From Pseudomonas putida S13.1.2 (lineage in GTDB: Bacteria > Pseudomonadota > Gammaproteobacteria > Pseudomonadales > Pseudomonadaceae), in NCBI RefSeq assembly GCF_000498395.2, contig NZ_CP010979.1, forward strand, positions 4,216,001-4,280,000: DNA of 64,000 nt, in the 5' to 3' direction. Positions 17,304-26,469 of the stretch are shown piece by piece (the stretch's first letter is position 1; each line of letters opens with the position of its first letter). The translations under genes and the position numbers were made by a program. The notes below the pieces were generated by a model. That model searched no databases. It had not been told where the DNA came from and was given only the letters and a program-made list of their open reading frames with translations.

Positions 17304-17918
17304 TCACCGGATTCCGGTCACCGCCACTGCCAGCCCAAGGCCGATCAGAGCCAGCCCGATGAAGCGGTCCACCAGCACTTGCCGGTCGATCATCGCCTTG
17401 CGCAACGCCGTACTGGAGAAAAACACTGCGACCAGGCTGAACCACAGCCAATGGGCAAAGGACATGAACGCGCCGTAGGCAAAATCCAGCGCCAGCGGGC
17501 TGCCCGGTTGCACCACCTGGGTGAAAGCGCTGATAACGAACAACATGGTCTTGGGGTTCAGGGCATTGGTCAGAAAGCCCGTGCGCAGGGCGTGCAGCAT
17601 GCTGGCGGCGGGTTGACTGCCGCCCTCGAGGTGGATGCGCTGAGTGTTGGTAAACGACTTGTAGCCCAGGTAGATCAGGTAACCCGCACCGAGCACTTTC
17701 ATGACCAGGAACAGCGCCGGGCTCTGGCTGATGATCACCGCGATGCCCAGCACGGTGTACAGCACGTGCACCTGCACCCCCAACGCGATGCCGATCGCGG
17801 CGGCCAGCCCGGCCTTGCGGCCTTGTGCATAACTGCTGCGGGTAACCATGGCGAAATCGGCGCCAGGGCTGATGACGGCGAGCAAGGTGAACAGGGCGAC
17901 GGCGATGAGTTCGGTCAT
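17304..17918 (-). CDS. LysE/RhtB family amino-acid exporter
   Basis: 204 residues from the ATG giving MTELIAVALFT; the preceding in-frame codons lack support. Six membrane helices and the family opening (LLAVISPGADFAMVTRSSYAQGRKAGL) identify the LysE/RhtB superfamily, which exports amino acids and related metabolites. The substrate is unknown. It is divergent from a LysR regulator 247 bp away, the same arrangement as lysE-lysG, so that regulator may control it. A REP pair occupies part of the shared intergenic region. Confidence 0.88.
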   Translation of the reverse strand: MTELIAVALFTLLAVISPGADFAMVTRSSYAQGRKAGLAAAIGIALGVQVHVLYTVLGIAVIISQSPALFLVMKVLGAGYLIYLGYKSFTNTQRIHLEGGSQPAASMLHALRTGFLTNALNPKTMLFVISAFTQVVQPGSPLALDFAYGAFMSFAHWLWFSLVAVFFSSTALRKAMIDRQVLVDRFIGLALIGLGLAVAVTGIR

Positions 17919-18045
17919 GCTGGTGGCTCTCGATAGGCGATGAAAATGCACAGGCCTGGGGATTATCGAGGGCTTAGAAATCAGGAAAAATCGATTTATA
18001 GTGCGGCATATCTGATAGTTTTTTTCACAGACTAATAACGCCTAT

Positions 18046-18150
18046 GCCGGCCTCTTCGCGGGCATGCCCGCTCCCACAGGGATCTCATCACACCTGAGAA
18101 AAGCACATTACCTGTGGGAGCGGGCGTGCCCGCGAAGAGGCCGGCACAGG
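18046..18150. repeat. REP pair in a divergent intergenic region
   Basis: Two inverted copies of the GCGGGCATGCCCGCTCCCAC type. It ends only 15 nt before the LysR start, an unusual place because most REPs here sit at 3' ends. Confidence 0.85.
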
Positions 18151-18164
18151 TAAAAAGGGATGCC

Positions 18165-19082
18165 ATGAAGCTGCCGCCGCTCAACGCCTTCCGCTACTTC
18201 GACATCGCCGCCCAGACCGAGAACTTCGTGCGCGCCGCCGAGCACCTGCACGTCACCCACGGCGCGGTCAGCCGCCAGATACGCCTGCTTGAAGAAAGCC
18301 TTGGCGTGGCGCTGTTCGAGCGCCGTAACCGGGCCATTTTCCTCACCCCCGCCGGCCGTGCCCTGCAGGGCACTACCCAGGCGATATTCGAACAGCTCGA
18401 AGGCGCCGTGCAGCGCTTGCAACAACAGGCGCGCGACAATGTGCTGGTGCTGTCCTGCGAGCCGACCATCGCCATGCGCTGGCTGATCCCGCGCCTGCCC
18501 CGCTTCCATGCAGACCACCCCGGCCTGCAGTTGCACCTGGTGGCCGCCGGCGGGCCGCTGGACTTCGCCCGCAGCGGTGTCGACCTGGCAATCCGCCGCG
18601 ACGACTTCCACTGGGACAAACAGCTGTTTAACCAGAAAATCTGTGACGAATGGATCGGCCCGGTGTGCCACCCCTCCTCCCCCACCCAGCTCGAAGGCCA
18701 ACGCCTGCTGCACAGCACCACCCGCCCCGCTGCCTGGCCCACCTGGCTGCGCCTCAGCGGCCAGCAGGCGCGGCACAACGAACGCAGCGACTACGAACAC
18801 TTCTACCTGACGATCCAGGCCGCCAGCGTTGGCCTGGGCCTGGCCATGGCCTCAGCCCTGATGGTGCGCGATGAACTCGACAGCGGGCAGCTGCAGGCAC
18901 CGTTCGGTTTTGTGCGTGATGGCTCGGCGTACCACCTGCTTAGCCCACAGCCCCTGGACGACAGCGGCAAGCGCCAGCGCTTCACCGAGTGGGTAATGGG
19001 CGAATGCCAGCACTGCCTGGCTCACTTGGGCTTGACGCAGAACGACGACCCCGCGCTGCCATCGCCCCCCCAGGTGCGATAG
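18165..19082 (+). CDS. LysR-type transcriptional regulator (GcvA-like)
   Basis: 305 residues from ATG (MKLPPLNAFRYFDIAAQ). The N-terminal winged HTH contains FVRAAEHLHVTHGAVSRQIRLLEESLGVALFER, an excellent LysR helix-turn-helix. The remainder is a periplasmic-binding-protein-like effector domain. The opening LPPLNAFRYFDIAA is the GcvA/AmpR-like style. Its effector is unknown. The divergent LysE exporter is the obvious candidate target. The 3' end overlaps the convergent M15-like gene by 61 nt. Confidence 0.9.
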   Translation: MKLPPLNAFRYFDIAAQTENFVRAAEHLHVTHGAVSRQIRLLEESLGVALFERRNRAIFLTPAGRALQGTTQAIFEQLEGAVQRLQQQARDNVLVLSCEPTIAMRWLIPRLPRFHADHPGLQLHLVAAGGPLDFARSGVDLAIRRDDFHWDKQLFNQKICDEWIGPVCHPSSPTQLEGQRLLHSTTRPAAWPTWLRLSGQQARHNERSDYEHFYLTIQAASVGLGLAMASALMVRDELDSGQLQAPFGFVRDGSAYHLLSPQPLDDSGKRQRFTEWVMGECQHCLAHLGLTQNDDPALPSPPQVR

Positions 19083-19597
19083 CCAGCGGTATCCAGATGG
19101 ATGCGCCCCGACGGGTAGCGCCCCAGGCCCATCCTCCACGCCTGGCCATGCTGCTGCCAGAAGCGACACAGCGGGTTGGGGTCGGCCCAGGCCGGCAGCA
19201 GGATATCGACGGCGAAGGCGCGGGTATGGGCACTGTTGGCAGCACCGCCTGCGCACCTATTGAGACGTGGGTCGCGATAGGCAGAAACCACCTCGAACTG
19301 GCGCAAGATGCCTTGGTCGTCGAGCGTCTTGATCAGCGAAAGGGTCGAGCGTACAGCCGGCCAGTTGCTGGCAGGCGGCACGGCGAAGGGAGACGCGTGG
19401 CACAGCTTCCAGTCCGAGGCCGACCGCAGCAGTTGGTGGATAGGCACAACACCGTAAAGACGGGCATCCACCAGCATTTCACGGAAGGGACGGGTTTGAT
19501 GCTCGCCGGCCCATTGGGCGAACATCCACAGGTCGCGTTGGTCGGCGTGGGCAGTACCCGCTATCAGCAGGCCTGCCGCCAGAAGCAGTTTTTTCAT
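19022..19597 (-). CDS. secreted M15-family metallopeptidase-like protein (D-Ala-D-Ala carboxypeptidase fold)
   Basis: 191 residues with a cleavable signal peptide (MKKLLLAAGLLIAGTAHA). The Zn-site pattern of peptidase family M15 is visible: SAYRDP, then the His and Asp in AHTRAFAVDI, then a His in SGRIHLDTAGYRTWG. The fold is shared with YcbK and VanY-type enzymes that act on peptidoglycan peptides. A murein-related periplasmic role is likely but the precise bond cut is unknown. Its last 61 nt overlap the end of the convergent LysR gene. Confidence 0.8.
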   Translation of the reverse strand: MKKLLLAAGLLIAGTAHADQRDLWMFAQWAGEHQTRPFREMLVDARLYGVVPIHQLLRSASDWKLCHASPFAVPPASNWPAVRSTLSLIKTLDDQGILRQFEVVSAYRDPRLNRCAGGAANSAHTRAFAVDILLPAWADPNPLCRFWQQHGQAWRMGLGRYPSGRIHLDTAGYRTWGGDGSAGSSFCVKPK

Positions 19598-19662
19598 TCT
19601 TCATCCATCCCTGCATAGAGAACAAAGAAAGCTGCGCGCTGGATGGCACCGACTATGCCAGG

Positions 19663-20118
19663 TCAATCCTCAAGCAGGGTGCAGGCCATCACCAGGGCGT
19701 CTTCACGTCCACCGGCAATTGGATAATAGTCGCGGCGGCGGCCGATCTCGTTGAAACCGTAGCGCTCGTACAGACGATAGGCTGACTGGTTGCTGGCGCG
19801 TACTTCCAGGAAGCATTCGCGGCCATTGAGCTGATAGGCCCGGGCCATCAGGTGCTCCAGCAGGCGCAGGCCCAGGCCGCGCCCCTGGTTTTCCGGTTTG
19901 ACGGTGATATTGAGCAGGTGTGCCTCGTCGATGATCACGTTGATCACCCCATGGCCAACCTGCTGCTGGCCATCGAACATCAGCCAGACTTCGTACGACT
20001 TGAGAGCATCCTGAAAGATCCCGCGGGTCCAGGGGTGACTGAACGCGGCATATTCGATCTTAAGTACGGCTTCCAGATCCGCCTCGGTCATCGGGCGGAA
20101 ACTGATCGATTCACTCAT
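19663..20118 (-). CDS. rimI: RimI, ribosomal protein S18-alanine N-acetyltransferase
   Basis: 151-residue GNAT enzyme. It begins ISFRPMTEADLEAVLKIEYAAFSHPW, as expected for RimI. The acetyl-CoA loop is ENQGRGLGLRLLEHLM and the C-terminal YERYGFNEIGRRRDYYP is diagnostic. It acetylates the N-terminal Ala of S18. The start codon overlaps the stop of the upstream holD-like gene by 4 nt (ATGA), the same gene pairing as E. coli holD-rimI. Confidence 0.93.
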   Translation of the reverse strand: MSESISFRPMTEADLEAVLKIEYAAFSHPWTRGIFQDALKSYEVWLMFDGQQQVGHGVINVIIDEAHLLNITVKPENQGRGLGLRLLEHLMARAYQLNGRECFLEVRASNQSAYRLYERYGFNEIGRRRDYYPIAGGREDALVMACTLLED

Positions 20119-20924
20119 TCAACGCTCTTCCAGCGCGCCATCAGCTGGCGCATGGCTTTCCAGACGTCCGCCTTGCGCTGCGGCTCGTCCATCAACAGTT
20201 CAAGGCCCGGCAGCGCCCAGGCGACGCCCAGGCCGCCCAGCTCAAGGGTTTGGTAATAGGCCTCGGCCTCGGCATTGGCGGCAAAGCGCAGTGCCGGCAA
20301 GCCGATCAGCCACAAGCAGGTGCTTGGCGCGTCTTCCAGGCGCGCCTGGACAAAGCCCTGGACGAAATCGCGCGCGGCCTCGGGGCCCTGGTCCATGTTC
20401 CCGCGTACCAGTAACGGCCAGCGCACCGGTTCGCCGATGATCTGCGGGGCGTCAGGCAGGCCGGCGGCGCGCAGCATGTCCTTGAGCAGCAGGTAGGACG
20501 GGTCGCGGCTCTGGAACGGCTGGCCGGTGGCCAGTTCTACCAGCAGCAGGCAGCTGCCAGCGCGCAGCAGCTGCAGCGAGAAGCGCGGTGGCGGCACCGG
20601 GGCCGGCCGTGGCGGTGCGGGCTGCTCCTCGGCCTCGACGGGCTTGGCGGCAGGCTTGGGCGCACTACCCGGGCGCGGGATCTCGATTTTCGGCCGCTCA
20701 CCGGAGCGGGCCTGCGGGCTGACGGGCGCTTCGTTTGCAGCCGGTACAGGCCTGACTTCGAAGTCGATGCCCTCTACCGGCGCCACCGGCAATAGCAGCT
20801 CGGGGCGCGACGGTGCGGCGAACGGCAGTTCGGCGCGCGGCAGCCAGTGCACCACTTGCATGGCGGAAAGGTAGGCGCGGCGACGGGGTTCGGTCAGCAA
20901 GGGGCGGGTATCCGAGGGGCTCAA
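20115..20924 (-). CDS. holD: probable DNA polymerase III psi subunit (diverged HolD)
   Basis: About 269 residues from a TTG start; a shorter ATG start at 20861 (MQVVHWLPRA) is possible and neither has a convincing Shine-Dalgarno. The N-terminal RRRAYLSAMQVVHWLPR resembles the chi-binding N-terminus of E. coli psi. Next comes a long Pro/Ala-rich linker (~residues 50-125), then a Rossmann-like C-terminal half (GSCLLLVELATG, STCLWLIGLPAL). Psi bridges the clamp loader to chi/SSB. Pseudomonad psi is known to be highly diverged and was hard to recognise. Overlap with rimI, as in E. coli, is the strongest support. Confidence 0.7.
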   Translation of the reverse strand: MSPSDTRPLLTEPRRRAYLSAMQVVHWLPRAELPFAAPSRPELLLPVAPVEGIDFEVRPVPAANEAPVSPQARSGERPKIEIPRPGSAPKPAAKPVEAEEQPAPPRPAPVPPPRFSLQLLRAGSCLLLVELATGQPFQSRDPSYLLLKDMLRAAGLPDAPQIIGEPVRWPLLVRGNMDQGPEAARDFVQGFVQARLEDAPSTCLWLIGLPALRFAANAEAEAYYQTLELGGLGVAWALPGLELLMDEPQRKADVWKAMRQLMARWKSVE

Positions 20925-21137
20925 GACAGTAGGGCATTCTAACGTGTACGCCGTGGCTTTTGCAGCGCCTATCAGACCGAGCACCGCGCGGGCGGCGCTC
21001 GATCTCCACACCACCACAAAAACAACGCCATACACCCACAAACAAAAAGGTTATCTCTCATTACAGACCAAGGGGTGAAAACCTCCCCCCGGATGCAGTA
21101 CAATCGCCCCCTTTTTCTTGGCAACGAGTCGAAGCCA

Positions 21138-22427
21138 ATGATCGAACCCAAGCGCGTCCTGCGCGCCCTAGCCGAACACTGGGCCCTGATCGAGCCGCTG
21201 TGCGAGCGTTTCGACCAGGGCACCCTGAGCCTGGTCGAGTTGCGCCAGCATGTGGGCCGCCAGCAGCTCGAAAGCACCCCGCAGGACATCACCCAGCTAC
21301 TCGACGTGTGGATCCGCCTGGACATCCTGGTCCCGGTGGCCAAGAGCCCGAACCGCTTCGAGCTCAACGCGCAGATCCACGACTTCCTCGCCTACCTGCG
21401 CCGCGAACACCGCCTGGGCCTGTGCCTGGAGATCGAAGCCTACCTGCGCCACCTCGAACGCCTGGCCGGCCATATCCAGGACGCCTTCGACAACCGCGAC
21501 AGTGACGACCTGGCGCGCCAGCTGCGCCTGCTCGACATGCGCGTACGCGATGTGCTGAAAAAGCTCGATAACGACGAACAGGCACTGGTCGCCGTGGCCG
21601 AGCGGGCCAAGACCAGCAACCGCCAGATCCCGCTGCGCCAGCGTTATGCCGAAGTACTGGCCACCTGGGACGAATACGTCGAGCCGATGATCCAGCTGGT
21701 GAACGCCGACGGCGCCTTCGAACAAGGCGTGCGCAAGGTCGAGACCGTGCTGCTGAAGCTGCTGGGCGAACAGGCCCGCCTGGGCCACCTGGTCGACGAC
21801 GACATGCTGCTGCGCACCCACGCACGCATCCTGGAAATGCAGACCAGCGCCCAGCTGACCCTGCGCCACGCCCGTGAACTGCTGCTGCCGCTGCGCGAAG
21901 AAGCCCGCCGTCACAACGCCGTGACCCGTGGCGCCGCGCTGGCCCTGTCGGTGATCCGGCGCAAGGGCATCGACGCCGTGCCGCAGGCGGCCATGCCGAT
22001 GTTCACCCGCCCGCAGAGCACCTTCCTCGGCAGTGCCAGCCAGGTCGAAGCCTACGTGTACGCCCTGGCGCGCTTCGAGCCCAAGCCGGCGCGCTTCCCC
22101 AAGGCCCACAAGACCCAGTCCGGCGCCCTGCCCCGTGCACCACGCACAGTCAAGGAAATGGCCGAACGCTGCGGACAGGCCCTGCCGCTGCCCGACCTGA
22201 TGGTCTGGCTGCTGGAGCAGGAGCCCGAAGGCGCCACCGACGAACTGCTGTACTGGTTCTCACGCCTGTCGCGGGAAAAGCGCTTCAAGCGCGAACGCCT
22301 CGAGCGCCGCGAATACACCACCCAGGAACACCTGGTCAGCCTGCGCTCGTACGCCCTGACCTCCAGCCGCGAAGACGCCACCAGCGCGCCTACCGAACCC
22401 AACGCGAGCCCAGCCCATGCATCTTGA
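21138..22427 (+). CDS. mksF: MksF, kleisin subunit of the MksBEF condensin
   Basis: 429 residues from ATG (MIEPKRVLRALAEHW); 21 in-frame codons upstream are not used. It is helical, with a winged-helix-like N-terminus (LVELRQHVGRQQLESTPQDITQLLDVW) and a central four-helix region, as in the MukF/MksF kleisins that bridge the SMC heads. It is the first gene of a tightly packed operon: its stop overlaps the mksE start by 11 nt. The complex contributes to chromosome organisation and partition in Pseudomonas alongside SMC-ScpAB. Confidence 0.9.
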   Translation: MIEPKRVLRALAEHWALIEPLCERFDQGTLSLVELRQHVGRQQLESTPQDITQLLDVWIRLDILVPVAKSPNRFELNAQIHDFLAYLRREHRLGLCLEIEAYLRHLERLAGHIQDAFDNRDSDDLARQLRLLDMRVRDVLKKLDNDEQALVAVAERAKTSNRQIPLRQRYAEVLATWDEYVEPMIQLVNADGAFEQGVRKVETVLLKLLGEQARLGHLVDDDMLLRTHARILEMQTSAQLTLRHARELLLPLREEARRHNAVTRGAALALSVIRRKGIDAVPQAAMPMFTRPQSTFLGSASQVEAYVYALARFEPKPARFPKAHKTQSGALPRAPRTVKEMAERCGQALPLPDLMVWLLEQEPEGATDELLYWFSRLSREKRFKRERLERREYTTQEHLVSLRSYALTSSREDATSAPTEPNASPAHAS

Positions 22428-23124
22428 TCTTTCCGAACTGTCCCAGCTCGCGCCGATCTTCCGCGAGCTGTTCAAAGGTTTCCACGTCAGCCGCCGCGAC
22501 CCCGAGCTGTACGCCCAGCTGTCGAACTTCCAGGACCAGTACCGCACCCTGTTCAAGGCCCTGGGCTTCGAGCTGGTGTGCGATACCCGCGGCTTCTATT
22601 ACTTCGTGCCGGACATGACCGCCGCGCAGGTCAACAAGACCGCGCAGCGCTTGTCGCTGTTCACCTTCATCCTGGTCGAGCACCTGGCTGACCAGGGCCG
22701 TGACCCAATGGCCGTGCTGGACGGCGGCAGCATCGGCCGCGACGAACTGCCCTCGCTGCTGGACAAGTACCGCGACCTGTTCCTGCAGGCCGAAGTGCAG
22801 ACCGTGGACGAGCTGGAAGAAAAAATCCTGCGCCGCATGACCCAGCTCGGCTTCGCCCATGAAGAAGGCGGCATCTACCGCTTCCTGCCGCCGATGCACC
22901 GCTTCCTCGATGTGTGCCTTTCGGTGCAGCAGGACCGCGACCTGGCCGCCACCCTGCACAGCGTACTGCCGCTGCCGACCCCGGTGCTGGTCGAGGAAGA
23001 AAGCCCCGAAGAACTCAACCGCACCGACGACCCGCTCGACCTCACGCCCTTCGAGGGCGAGGAAAGCGAAGAGGACGCCCTGGCCCGGGCCATCCGCGAA
23101 GAGCAACAGGAGATTGACGCATGA
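22417..23124 (+). CDS. mksE: MksE subunit of the MksBEF condensin
   Basis: 235 residues. Two winged-helix-like halves (ELFKGFHVSRRDPELYAQL; ELEEKILRRMTQLGFAHEEGGIYRFLPP) match MksE/MukE-type proteins, which dimerise and regulate the kleisin-SMC ring. The C-terminal ~40 residues are very acidic (EEESPEELNRTDDPLDL). Overlaps mksF by 11 nt and mksB by 4 nt (ATGA), indicating translational coupling and fixed stoichiometry. Confidence 0.9.
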   Translation: MHLDLSELSQLAPIFRELFKGFHVSRRDPELYAQLSNFQDQYRTLFKALGFELVCDTRGFYYFVPDMTAAQVNKTAQRLSLFTFILVEHLADQGRDPMAVLDGGSIGRDELPSLLDKYRDLFLQAEVQTVDELEEKILRRMTQLGFAHEEGGIYRFLPPMHRFLDVCLSVQQDRDLAATLHSVLPLPTPVLVEEESPEELNRTDDPLDLTPFEGEESEEDALARAIREEQQEIDA

Positions 23125-25952
23125 GCCAGGAACGCTACGGCATCCGCCGCTTTGCATTGCTCAACACCGCCGGCTACAGCCTTGGCCTGTTCCCGCTGGA
23201 GCATCCGCTGTCGGTATACGGTGCCAACAACCTGGGTAAATCGGCGTCGATCAACGCCCTGCAGTTCCCGATCCTGGCGCGTATGTCGGACATGAGTTTC
23301 GGCAAGTACAGCCTCGAACAGTCGCGCCGCTTCTACTTCGCCAGCGACACCTCGTACATTCTCTGCGAACTGAGCCTGCCCCACGGCCCGCACGTGATCG
23401 GCGTAGTCGGCCGCGGCCCGGGCGGCGGTTTCGGTCACCAGTTCTTCGCCTACAAAGGCGAACTGGACCTGGCCCACTACCAGAAGAACGACACCTGCCT
23501 GCGCCAGAAAGAGCTGTTCACCAATCTGGAGCGGCTGGGCATCAAGGCCTATGAGCTGAAGCCGGACGAACTGCGCCGCCTGCTGGTTGGCGGCCACACC
23601 TCGGTGCCGCTCGACCTGACCATGATCCCGCTGCGCTCCACCAGCGAGCAAAGCCTGAAAACCTTCCGCGCGCTGTTCATCAACCTGCTGCACATGCGCG
23701 AAATTACCGCGGCCAAGCTCAAGCAGCTGTTCCTTGATGCCTTCGAGCACAGCCTGCGCTCGGGCAGCGTCGACTACATCGCCGCGTGCGAGGAAGCCTT
23801 CCGCGACGTGCGCCGCATGGAGCAGGACTACAACGCCCTGGTCGCTGCCGGCCCATTGGTCGAGGCCCTGGCCGGTGGTGTAGCCCAGCGCGACATCCTG
23901 CGTGGCAAGCTGCACCGCATTTCGCCAGTGCTCGATACCCTGCTGGGCACCTGGCAGGAATACGCCATGGCGCGCAAGGAAGAGCTGGTCATCCAGTCCG
24001 AGCATTACCGCGGCGAGCAGGACCGCCTGCAGAACGACCAGCGCGGCGGCACACAGGAGCTGATGCGCCTGGAGCGTGAAATCACCGGCATCCAGCGCTG
24101 GCTGGGCGAGCTGTCGGTGCTCAAGCACCGCTTTGCCCTGGTCGATGACGTCAAGGTACTGGAGCAGCAACTGCTGGCAGCCAAGGATGCCCACGACGAA
24201 CTGGCCGGCGCCCTGGCGCAGTCGCGCCAGTTCAGTGCCGAAGACCTGGACGAGCGCGTACGCGACCTGGAAAAACGCCTGAAGCAGGTCAAGCAGCAGC
24301 TGGACCACGCTGACAACAACAGCTACGCCCGCCTGCGCGAAGAGTTCTCTCAGCAGGACGTCGACCGCCTGATGCGCCTGTTCAACGGTGCACTGTTCAG
24401 CCTGCCGCTGGGCGACCGTGGCATCGAGCTGGACGACAGCGCCCTGTGGGTAAAATCGCTGGAAGCGGTGCTGGACGGTTTCAAGGGCGAGCGTTTCGAA
24501 GCCCCGGGCCTGTCCATCGACCTCACCCACATCGACCCACCGGCGCTGCAGGCCCTGGCCGACCGCGCCGCCCTGCGCGACCAGAAAGAACGCCTGGAAA
24601 AAGAGCTGAAGCAGCTCAAGACCCAGCAGGCTGTAACCGCCGACCGCACCGCCTCCAAGGCGCAGACCGAAACCCTGTACCAGCAAGTGCTGGACGCGCA
24701 GAAGGCGCTGGAAGACTTCCGCCGCAGCGAAACCCTGGCCGCTGAAGAACCCGAGAAGCTGGAACAGCTGTCGCAACTGGAAGCTGCCCAGGACGAACTC
24801 AAGCGCTCCAGTGATGCATTCACCGAGCGGGTTCAGCAGCTGTCGGCCAAGCTGCAGCTGGTGGGCCGGCAGATCGGCGACCTCGAGTCCAAGCAGCGCA
24901 CCCTGGAAGATGCCCTGCGCCGTCGCCAGCTGCTGCCGGCCGACCTGCCCTATGGCACCCCGTTCATGGAAGCCATCGACGACTCGATGGACAACCTGCT
25001 GCCCCTGCTCAACGACTATCAGGACAGCTGGCAGGGCCTGCAACGGGTAGACAACCAGATCGAGGCGCTGTACGCCCAGGTGCGCCTCAAGGGCGTGGCC
25101 AAATTCGACAGCGAAGACGACATGGAGCGCCGCCTGCAGCTGCTGGTGAACGCCTATGCACACCGTACCGAAGAAGCCCTGACCCTGGCCAAGGCACGCC
25201 GCGCGGCGGTCACCGACATCGCCCGGACCCTGCGCAATATCCGCAGTGACTATGACAGCCTCGAGCACCAGCTGGCCCTGTTCAACCGCGAGATCAACAA
25301 GCGTCAGGTTTCCAACCTGGAGAGCTTCCGCGTGGTGCTGGCGCCGAACAAGGAAGCGCTCAAGCACATCGACCAGATCATCCACAGCGCCGGCCAGTAC
25401 GAAGAAGGCGAAACCTTGTCGGTGTTCGACCTGACCCAGAGCGCCGAACAGGACAACAAGAACGAAGAGGCCAAGGAATACCTGGCACGCCTTGTGGCAG
25501 CCAACCACAACCAGTTGGGCCTGAAAGACCTGTTCGAGCTGGCGTTCGAGATCACCAAGGTCAACGGCCAGCCGATCATCCACGCCGACATCGACGGCGC
25601 CGCGTCCAACGGCACCACCATGACCATCAAGGCGCTGACCAACATGTACTTGTTGCTGCACCTGATGGACCGCGACCTGGCCGGGCGCATTCGCCTGCCG
25701 TACTACCTGGACGAAGCAGCGGACATCGACGAACGCAACCAGGCCGCACTGCTGGAGACCAGTTTGCAGCTGGGCTTCGTACCGATTCTGGCGAGTGTGA
25801 AGCCACAGGTATCCGCGCACGTGGCGATCGACCTGGAAGGCGGCAGCGGGCCGAACGGCATCTACATCGACGAGGCGGACTGGAAGTTCATCAGCAGGCT
25901 GGATGAGGTGAAGAAGGTTGTGCGTGAGGATCAGGCCGAGGAACTGGCCTGA
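23121..25952 (+). CDS. mksB: MksB, SMC-like ATPase of the MksBEF condensin
   Basis: 943 residues. Head domain N-terminal half: Walker A at residues 34-42 (GANNLGKSA). Two long coiled-coil arms (~residues 280-480 and ~490-700) flank a small hinge. The C-terminal head half has the ABC signature region around SNGTTMTIKALTNMY and Walker B LPYYLDEAADID. The length fits MksB rather than the larger MukB (~1480). No nuclease/toprim gene (JetD/MksG) follows, so this is the chromosomal Mks type and not a Wadjet defence operon. The last ~90 nt of the gene are included in a direct duplication that continues downstream. Confidence 0.93.
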   Translation: MSQERYGIRRFALLNTAGYSLGLFPLEHPLSVYGANNLGKSASINALQFPILARMSDMSFGKYSLEQSRRFYFASDTSYILCELSLPHGPHVIGVVGRGPGGGFGHQFFAYKGELDLAHYQKNDTCLRQKELFTNLERLGIKAYELKPDELRRLLVGGHTSVPLDLTMIPLRSTSEQSLKTFRALFINLLHMREITAAKLKQLFLDAFEHSLRSGSVDYIAACEEAFRDVRRMEQDYNALVAAGPLVEALAGGVAQRDILRGKLHRISPVLDTLLGTWQEYAMARKEELVIQSEHYRGEQDRLQNDQRGGTQELMRLEREITGIQRWLGELSVLKHRFALVDDVKVLEQQLLAAKDAHDELAGALAQSRQFSAEDLDERVRDLEKRLKQVKQQLDHADNNSYARLREEFSQQDVDRLMRLFNGALFSLPLGDRGIELDDSALWVKSLEAVLDGFKGERFEAPGLSIDLTHIDPPALQALADRAALRDQKERLEKELKQLKTQQAVTADRTASKAQTETLYQQVLDAQKALEDFRRSETLAAEEPEKLEQLSQLEAAQDELKRSSDAFTERVQQLSAKLQLVGRQIGDLESKQRTLEDALRRRQLLPADLPYGTPFMEAIDDSMDNLLPLLNDYQDSWQGLQRVDNQIEALYAQVRLKGVAKFDSEDDMERRLQLLVNAYAHRTEEALTLAKARRAAVTDIARTLRNIRSDYDSLEHQLALFNREINKRQVSNLESFRVVLAPNKEALKHIDQIIHSAGQYEEGETLSVFDLTQSAEQDNKNEEAKEYLARLVAANHNQLGLKDLFELAFEITKVNGQPIIHADIDGAASNGTTMTIKALTNMYLLLHLMDRDLAGRIRLPYYLDEAADIDERNQAALLETSLQLGFVPILASVKPQVSAHVAIDLEGGSGPNGIYIDEADWKFISRLDEVKKVVREDQAEELA

Positions 25953-26469
25953 TATCGGGGTATTGGGGCCGCTATGCGGCCCATTCGCCGGCAAGCCAGC
26001 TCCCACAGGTACTGCACAAGGCTCATGGTCTGCGCGGTACCTGAGGGAGCTGGCTTGCCGGCGATTGGAGGCCGTAGGCCTCCCGCGATTCAACAGGCTA
26101 TCAATGAGCCCAAGGCAGGATCGGGATCGCGGTCACCGCGTTCTGCGGGCTGCCTTCGATCACTTGGCGGACATCGACGAGGCGGACTGGAAGTTCATCA
26201 GCAGGCTGGATGAGGTGAAGAAGGTTGTGCGTGAGGATCAGGCCGAGGAACTGGCCTGATATCGGGGTATTGGGGCCGCTTTGCGGCCCATTCGCCGGCA
26301 AGCCAGCTCCCACAGGTACTGCACAAGGCTCAAGGTCTGCGCAGCACCTGTGGGAGCTGGCTTGCCGGCGAATGGAGGCCGTAGGCCTCCCGCGATTCAA
26401 CAGGCTATCAATGAGCCCAAGGCAGGATCGGAATCGCGGTCACCGCGTTCTGCGGGCTGCCTTCGATCA
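25864..26469. repeat. imperfect tandem duplication joining mksB and creA 3' ends
   Basis: Two ~299-bp units (25864-26162 and 26171-26469; period 307) separated by 8 nt. Each contains the mksB 3' end with stop codon, a REP pair (25965-26084 and 26272-26391), and the last ~65 bp of creA. Only the left mksB end and the right creA end belong to complete genes. I count under ten differences between units, mostly in the REP arms. Confidence 0.95.

Noticed and set aside
22875..26093. 1072-codon open frame antisense to mksB/mksE
   Set aside because: High-GC shadow of the mks operon: amino-acid composition is unnatural (Val/Gln/Leu/Gly rich), no motif, no ribosome-binding site.
25918..26259. Plus-strand ORF ending in the same residues as MksB
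   Set aside because: Produced by the duplicated mksB tail; lacks a start signal and is part of the decayed second copy.
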